A DNA stretch of 8,229 bases from Flavobacteriales bacterium (GTDB lineage Bacteria; Bacteroidota; Bacteroidia; Flavobacteriales_E; Vicingaceae), in NCBI GenBank assembly GCA_029262915.1, contig JAJCYN010000421.1, positions 1-8,229 of the forward strand. The letters run 5' to 3'. The notes below the pieces were generated by a model that saw only the letters and a list, made by a program, of their open reading frames with translations, did no database searches and was not told the origin of the DNA. How positions within the stretch are numbered: the first letter of the stretch is position 1; each line of letters opens with the position of its first letter. A program made the position numbers and the translations under genes. This document shows, in pieces, positions 5,375 through 8,229 of the stretch.

Positions 5375-7102
5375 ATGAATAATTTAATCACTTTCGTTTT
5401 TGTTTTTATAGCTTCTTATGGTTTTTGTCAAACAAATATTATTAGTACTAATCCTCTTGCTGAACAAATTATGTTGGGTAATTATTCTCCATCTTCTTTT
5501 GTTTCTTCAAACGTAATAAATCATCATGATAGTATAATACAAGGTATTAATAATAATGTAAATTCAGATTCATTAAAATCTTATATTTTTAAATTAGCTA
5601 CGTTTAAAAATAGAAATACTGGTGCTGATACAAACTCCACTTCAATTGGAATTGGAGCTGCTAGAAAATGGGTGTATAGCCGATTTCAGCAAATTAGTAC
5701 TAATAATGACAATCGATTAATTTCGTCTTATTTGCAATTTGATCAATTAATTTGTGGTGTAAATCAACATAGAAATACCTTTGCTGTTTTGCCAGGTACT
5801 GATACTATTGACAATAAAATAATAATAATTGAGGGACATATAGATAGCAGGTGTACTGGAGTTTGTGATACGGCATGTGTAGCAGAAGGGATAGAAGATA
5901 ATGCTTCGGGAACGGCTTTAGTTCTGGAGCTTGCTAGAGTGATGAGTAAGTACACCTATAAAAACACTATAGTTTTTATGGCAACAATAGGAGAGGAACA
6001 AGGTTTATATGGAGCAAATGCTTTTGCAGAATATGCAATCAATCAAGGCATTCAAATTGAAGCAGTGTTAAATAATGATGTTATAGGAGGTGTAATTTGT
6101 GGACAAACATCATCCCCTCCTTCTTGTCCTGGGCTAAACGATATTGACAGTTTGCAAGTGAGGTTATTCTCATCAGGAGGATTTAATTCTAAAAATAAGC
6201 AGCTTGCTCGTTTTTTAAAATTAGAATATAAAGAAGAATTACTACAACAAGTCACTGTTCCAATGATGTTAACTATTATGTCTGCTGAAGACAGGACGGG
6301 AAGAGGAGGAGATCATATTCCATTCAGACAAAGAGGTTTTGCAGCAATGCGCTTTACTTCTGCTAATGAGCATGGAGATGCTTCAAATGGAGTGGGTTAT
6401 ACAGATAGACAGCATACAAGTAATGATATTATTGGTATTGATACTAATAGTGATTTAATTATTGATAGTTTTTATGTAGATTTTAATTACTTAGGAAGAA
6501 ATGCTGTTATTAACGGGGTTGGTGCTGCGATGTCCGCTATTGGGCCCTTATCTCCAGATTTAACGTTGACTGCAATTGGTGGCCCAGGATTAATCGTAAA
6601 CATTACAAATCAAACACAATATCCACAGTACAGAATTGCGGTGAGAACGACTGTCAATGATTGGGACTCTGTTTATACAACCAACTCATTAGTAGATACA
6701 ATTTATCCACCTTCGGCTGGCATTTATTTTGTTAGTGTTGCTTCTGTAGATAGTTTAGGAATAGAAAGTTTATTTTCCAGAGAAATATTGGAAACTCCAA
6801 CAGGGATTAATGATTTAAAACAAGAAAACAATCCTTTTGAGTTATTGCAAAATAGACCAAACCCGTTTGATGAAGTAACAATAATTAGTGTAAAAACAAA
6901 TAATAAAACCTTATACCATGAAGCTTTTATTATTATTAGAGATATTCAAGGAAAAATTGTTAAAGAACTTCCTATTAGTTTACACAATGAAATAAATGAA
7001 GTAACTTATGAGCATGGTTATGGAAAAGTTGGTGTTTATAGTTATAGCCTAATTGTTGATGGTAAAATTATGACCACCAAACAAATGATTTTTGCCAATT
7101 AA
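5375..7102 (+). CDS. Secreted M28-family zinc metallopeptidase with T9SS sorting domain
   Basis: A 575-residue exported protein. The signal peptide is residues 1 to about 19 (FVFVFIASYGFCQ). The catalytic domain, about 60-390, carries all M28 dizinc ligands: His155 (GHIDS), bridging Asp175 (EDNASGT), general base Glu207 and ligand Glu208 (GEEQG), Asp235 (NND) and His347 (HTSND). The His-to-Asp spacing of 20 fits the M28 aminopeptidase pattern. Cys160, Cys164 and Cys168 lie between these ligands and may form a disulfide. An Fn3-like segment follows (about 394-473). The C-terminus (about 489-575) is a T9SS type A domain: NRPNPFDEVTII, then IRDIQGKIVKEL and GVYSYSLIVDGK, ending TKQMIFAN. The protein is therefore expected to be exported by Sec, then secreted or surface-attached by the type IX system, and to remove N-terminal residues from peptides. 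The exact substrate is not readable. Confidence 0.92.
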   Translation: MNNLITFVFVFIASYGFCQTNIISTNPLAEQIMLGNYSPSSFVSSNVINHHDSIIQGINNNVNSDSLKSYIFKLATFKNRNTGADTNSTSIGIGAARKWVYSRFQQISTNNDNRLISSYLQFDQLICGVNQHRNTFAVLPGTDTIDNKIIIIEGHIDSRCTGVCDTACVAEGIEDNASGTALVLELARVMSKYTYKNTIVFMATIGEEQGLYGANAFAEYAINQGIQIEAVLNNDVIGGVICGQTSSPPSCPGLNDIDSLQVRLFSSGGFNSKNKQLARFLKLEYKEELLQQVTVPMMLTIMSAEDRTGRGGDHIPFRQRGFAAMRFTSANEHGDASNGVGYTDRQHTSNDIIGIDTNSDLIIDSFYVDFNYLGRNAVINGVGAAMSAIGPLSPDLTLTAIGGPGLIVNITNQTQYPQYRIAVRTTVNDWDSVYTTNSLVDTIYPPSAGIYFVSVASVDSLGIESLFSREILETPTGINDLKQENNPFELLQNRPNPFDEVTIISVKTNNKTLYHEAFIIIRDIQGKIVKELPISLHNEINEVTYEHGYGKVGVYSYSLIVDGKIMTTKQMIFAN

Positions 7103-7149
7103 TTTATAGCCATCCTTATTAATAATTTTTAATTCTTAAAATTAATGCT

Positions 7150-7205
7150 AAATAAGTATTTTATTTTGAGTAAATATTATTTATAGAAATAAAATACTTA
7201 TTTTT
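7150..7205 (+). terminator. AT-rich stem-loop terminator after the M28 peptidase gene
   Basis: A perfect 17-bp inverted repeat: 7150-7166 (AAATAAGTATTTTATTT) and 7187-7203 (AAATAAAATACTTATTT), extended by one G-U pair, with an 18-base loop and a run of T at 7201-7205. It begins 48 bases after the peptidase stop codon. The near-absence of G-C pairs is unusual for a classical intrinsic terminator but fits an AT-rich genome. Because the flanks are A- and T-rich it might act in both directions. Confidence 0.7.
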
Positions 7206-7366
7206 ATATTTAATTCAAAATTCTGTTACTTATTTGTAATGTTTCTAGTATCATTATAAAGAGCTCCCGAACTAGTTTGATTTTGTTCATTAGAACGATA
7301 ATAAAAAATTAAATTCTATTTGAATTTACAGGCAATAATATTCGTTAAACTTAAAACCTAGAAACC

Positions 7367-8101
7367 ATGAAAACTATATATACTTACACAACAATTTTCG
7401 CAATTATTTTATTTAATTTAAATATTAAAGCTAATAATCCAGCTATCCCAAAAGGCATAGTTTATCAATTAACTGTTAAAGGTGCAGACATTAAAAAATC
7501 AAAAGAAGTAATAGCAGAGTATCATTATTTAAGAAAAGTAATGACTCAAGGATCTTTTGAGTATCAATTTGGAAAATACACATCATATAAAGAAGCGGAA
7601 GCAGTAAAAACTTCACTTACAAAAGTTGGGTGTACTGATGTAACAATTTTAGCTTATAACAATCACGTCTTAATTCCTCTTACTGAAGCAATTTCTTTAC
7701 AGTATAAGGCAGATTTTTTATCTGAAAAGAAAACAGAGAAAAAAGTAGCAAAAACGATTACCACTAAAGAAGTAAATTATTTATTACAGGTACAACAATC
7801 AGGATTAGAGCATTATTATTCTTTAGCAATTCCTGTAACTTCTGTTGAAACTGTTGATTTAATCTTAGAAGAAATAGATGATGAACAAGTAATAGAAATT
7901 AGCATAGATAATAACCTTTATTCAATCGGAAAATATAAATCTTTTGAAGAAGTAATTGCAGCTCGCAAGCAATTTATCGAAAGTGAAATATTTGATGTAT
8001 TCATTATGGCTCAAATTACTGATGACAGAATAAATACAGAAGACACCAACAACTTGGCTCTAACAATCCAGACGGTAGTTAACGAATTAGCTGCCAAATA
8101 A
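7367..8101 (+). CDS. Secreted protein with two SPOR-like repeats
   Basis: A 244-residue protein with a signal peptide (residues 1 to about 22, TIFAIILFNLNIKA). Two related segments follow: one at about 30-105 (GIVYQLTVKG, then YQFGKYTSYKEAEAVKTSL and DVTILAYNNH) and one at about 136-216 (VNYLLQVQQSG, then YSIGKYKSFEEVIAARKQF and DVFIMAQ). The pattern of a beta strand, then a helix, then GKY-[TK]-S-[YF]-x-E-A/V and a final strand resembles SPOR domains, which bind denuded peptidoglycan glycans. A Lys-rich linker (about 119-135, KKTEKKVAK) joins the repeats. Similar proteins are common in Bacteroidota. The gene stands alone: a terminator lies upstream, and the 161 bases from there to its ATG hold no clear promoter match that I can see. 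The SPOR call is from pattern, not from a profile search. Confidence 0.7.
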   Translation: MKTIYTYTTIFAIILFNLNIKANNPAIPKGIVYQLTVKGADIKKSKEVIAEYHYLRKVMTQGSFEYQFGKYTSYKEAEAVKTSLTKVGCTDVTILAYNNHVLIPLTEAISLQYKADFLSEKKTEKKVAKTITTKEVNYLLQVQQSGLEHYYSLAIPVTSVETVDLILEEIDDEQVIEISIDNNLYSIGKYKSFEEVIAARKQFIESEIFDVFIMAQITDDRINTEDTNNLALTIQTVVNELAAK

Positions 8102-8108
8102 ACTAGCT

Positions 8109-8126
8109 TATCTTTGTGTACCTTTG
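8109..8126 (+). promoter_or_regulatory. Two overlapping-range -7 promoter boxes before ygiQ
   Basis: TATCTTTG (8109-8116) and TACCTTTG (8119-8126) both match the Bacteroidota -7 consensus TAnnTTTG exactly and lie 10 bases apart. The second ends 6 bases before the ygiQ ATG at 8133, so transcription from it would give an almost leaderless mRNA. I see no convincing TTG at the -33 position. Confidence 0.55.
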
Positions 8127-8146
8127 TTTTAAATGAATGAAGGTAC
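8118..8146 (+). repeat. Short inverted repeat around the ygiQ start codon
   Basis: GTACCTT (8118-8124) and AAGGTAC (8140-8146) form a 7-bp perfect inverted repeat with a 15-base loop containing the ATG at 8133. It could only fold in RNA if transcription starts upstream of 8118. It may be a chance match. Confidence 0.35.
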
Positions 8147-8229
8147 ATATAAGATAACTGATTGGCTTCCTACCACAAAAAAAGAAGTTGAACAGAGAGG
8201 ATGGGATGAATTAGATGTAATCCTTTTTA
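8133..8229 (+). CDS. ygiQ: YgiQ-family radical SAM protein (3'-truncated)
   Basis: The first 32 residues are visible, beginning MNEGTYKITDWLP and continuing TTKKEVEQRGWDELDVILF. The string ITDWLPTTKKEVEQRGWDEL with DVIL is the strongly conserved N-terminus of YgiQ-family radical SAM proteins (UPF0313). In other members the CxxxCxxC cluster motif lies much further downstream, so it is outside this window. The function of the family is not established. The ATG at 8133 gives the usual short leader before the DWLPTT motif and lies 31 bases after the preceding stop, right after two promoter-like boxes, so it is probably transcribed on its own. Confidence 0.88.
   Translation, partial: MNEGTYKITDWLPTTKKEVEQRGWDELDVILF

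Noticed and set aside
7261..7300. Small palindromes GAGCTC, AACTAGTT and GTTC/GAAC upstream of the SPOR-like gene as an operator.
   Set aside because: Each is 8 bp or less and they show no shared spacing or similarity to a known operator.

Overview
The window comes from an AT-rich bacterium (roughly one third G+C, judged by eye) that is almost certainly a member of the Bacteroidota. The support is a type IX secretion (T9SS) sorting domain on a secreted peptidase, flavobacterial-type TAnnTTTG promoter boxes before the last gene, weak or absent Shine-Dalgarno sites, and SPOR-like secreted proteins. I cannot name a genus. All recognised genes are on the + strand.

Region 1 (1-4557) is an rnf operon encoding the membrane-bound ferredoxin:NAD+ oxidoreductase, an ion-pumping complex: rnfC (5' end outside the window), rnfD, rnfG, rnfE, then an unrelated four-helix-bundle gene of the 23S rRNA intervening-sequence (S23/IVP) family, then rnfA. 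rnfB is expected upstream. A 59-residue Cys-rich one-pass membrane protein follows rnfA after four codons and may be an NqrM-like assembly factor. A 132-residue coiled-coil protein of unknown function comes next.

The most unusual feature is the space between the rnf genes. All four non-overlapping junctions (rnfC/rnfD, rnfD/rnfG, rnfE/four-helix gene, four-helix gene/rnfA) hold a member of one repeat family. Each has a left arm rich in AGT units, an A-rich centre, and a right arm made of tandem 9-bp units around ACT, so that each copy can fold into a long imperfect hairpin. The copy before rnfA pairs at 32 of 36 ungapped positions. Two of the copies differ from each other by two compensatory base-pair changes. 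The only junction without an element is rnfG/rnfE, where the genes overlap by 8 bp. The elements supply the stop codons of rnfC and rnfE, and two of them end exactly at the next ATG. The four-helix-bundle gene lies between two elements, which resembles the way its relatives sit inside hairpin-bounded 23S rRNA insertions.

Region 2 (5168-8229) looks ordinary: a secreted M28-family zinc aminopeptidase with a T9SS C-terminal domain, followed by a strong AT-rich stem-loop terminator; a secreted protein with two SPOR-like repeats; and the first 32 codons of a YgiQ-family radical SAM protein, preceded by two overlapping promoter-like boxes and a short inverted repeat around its start codon.
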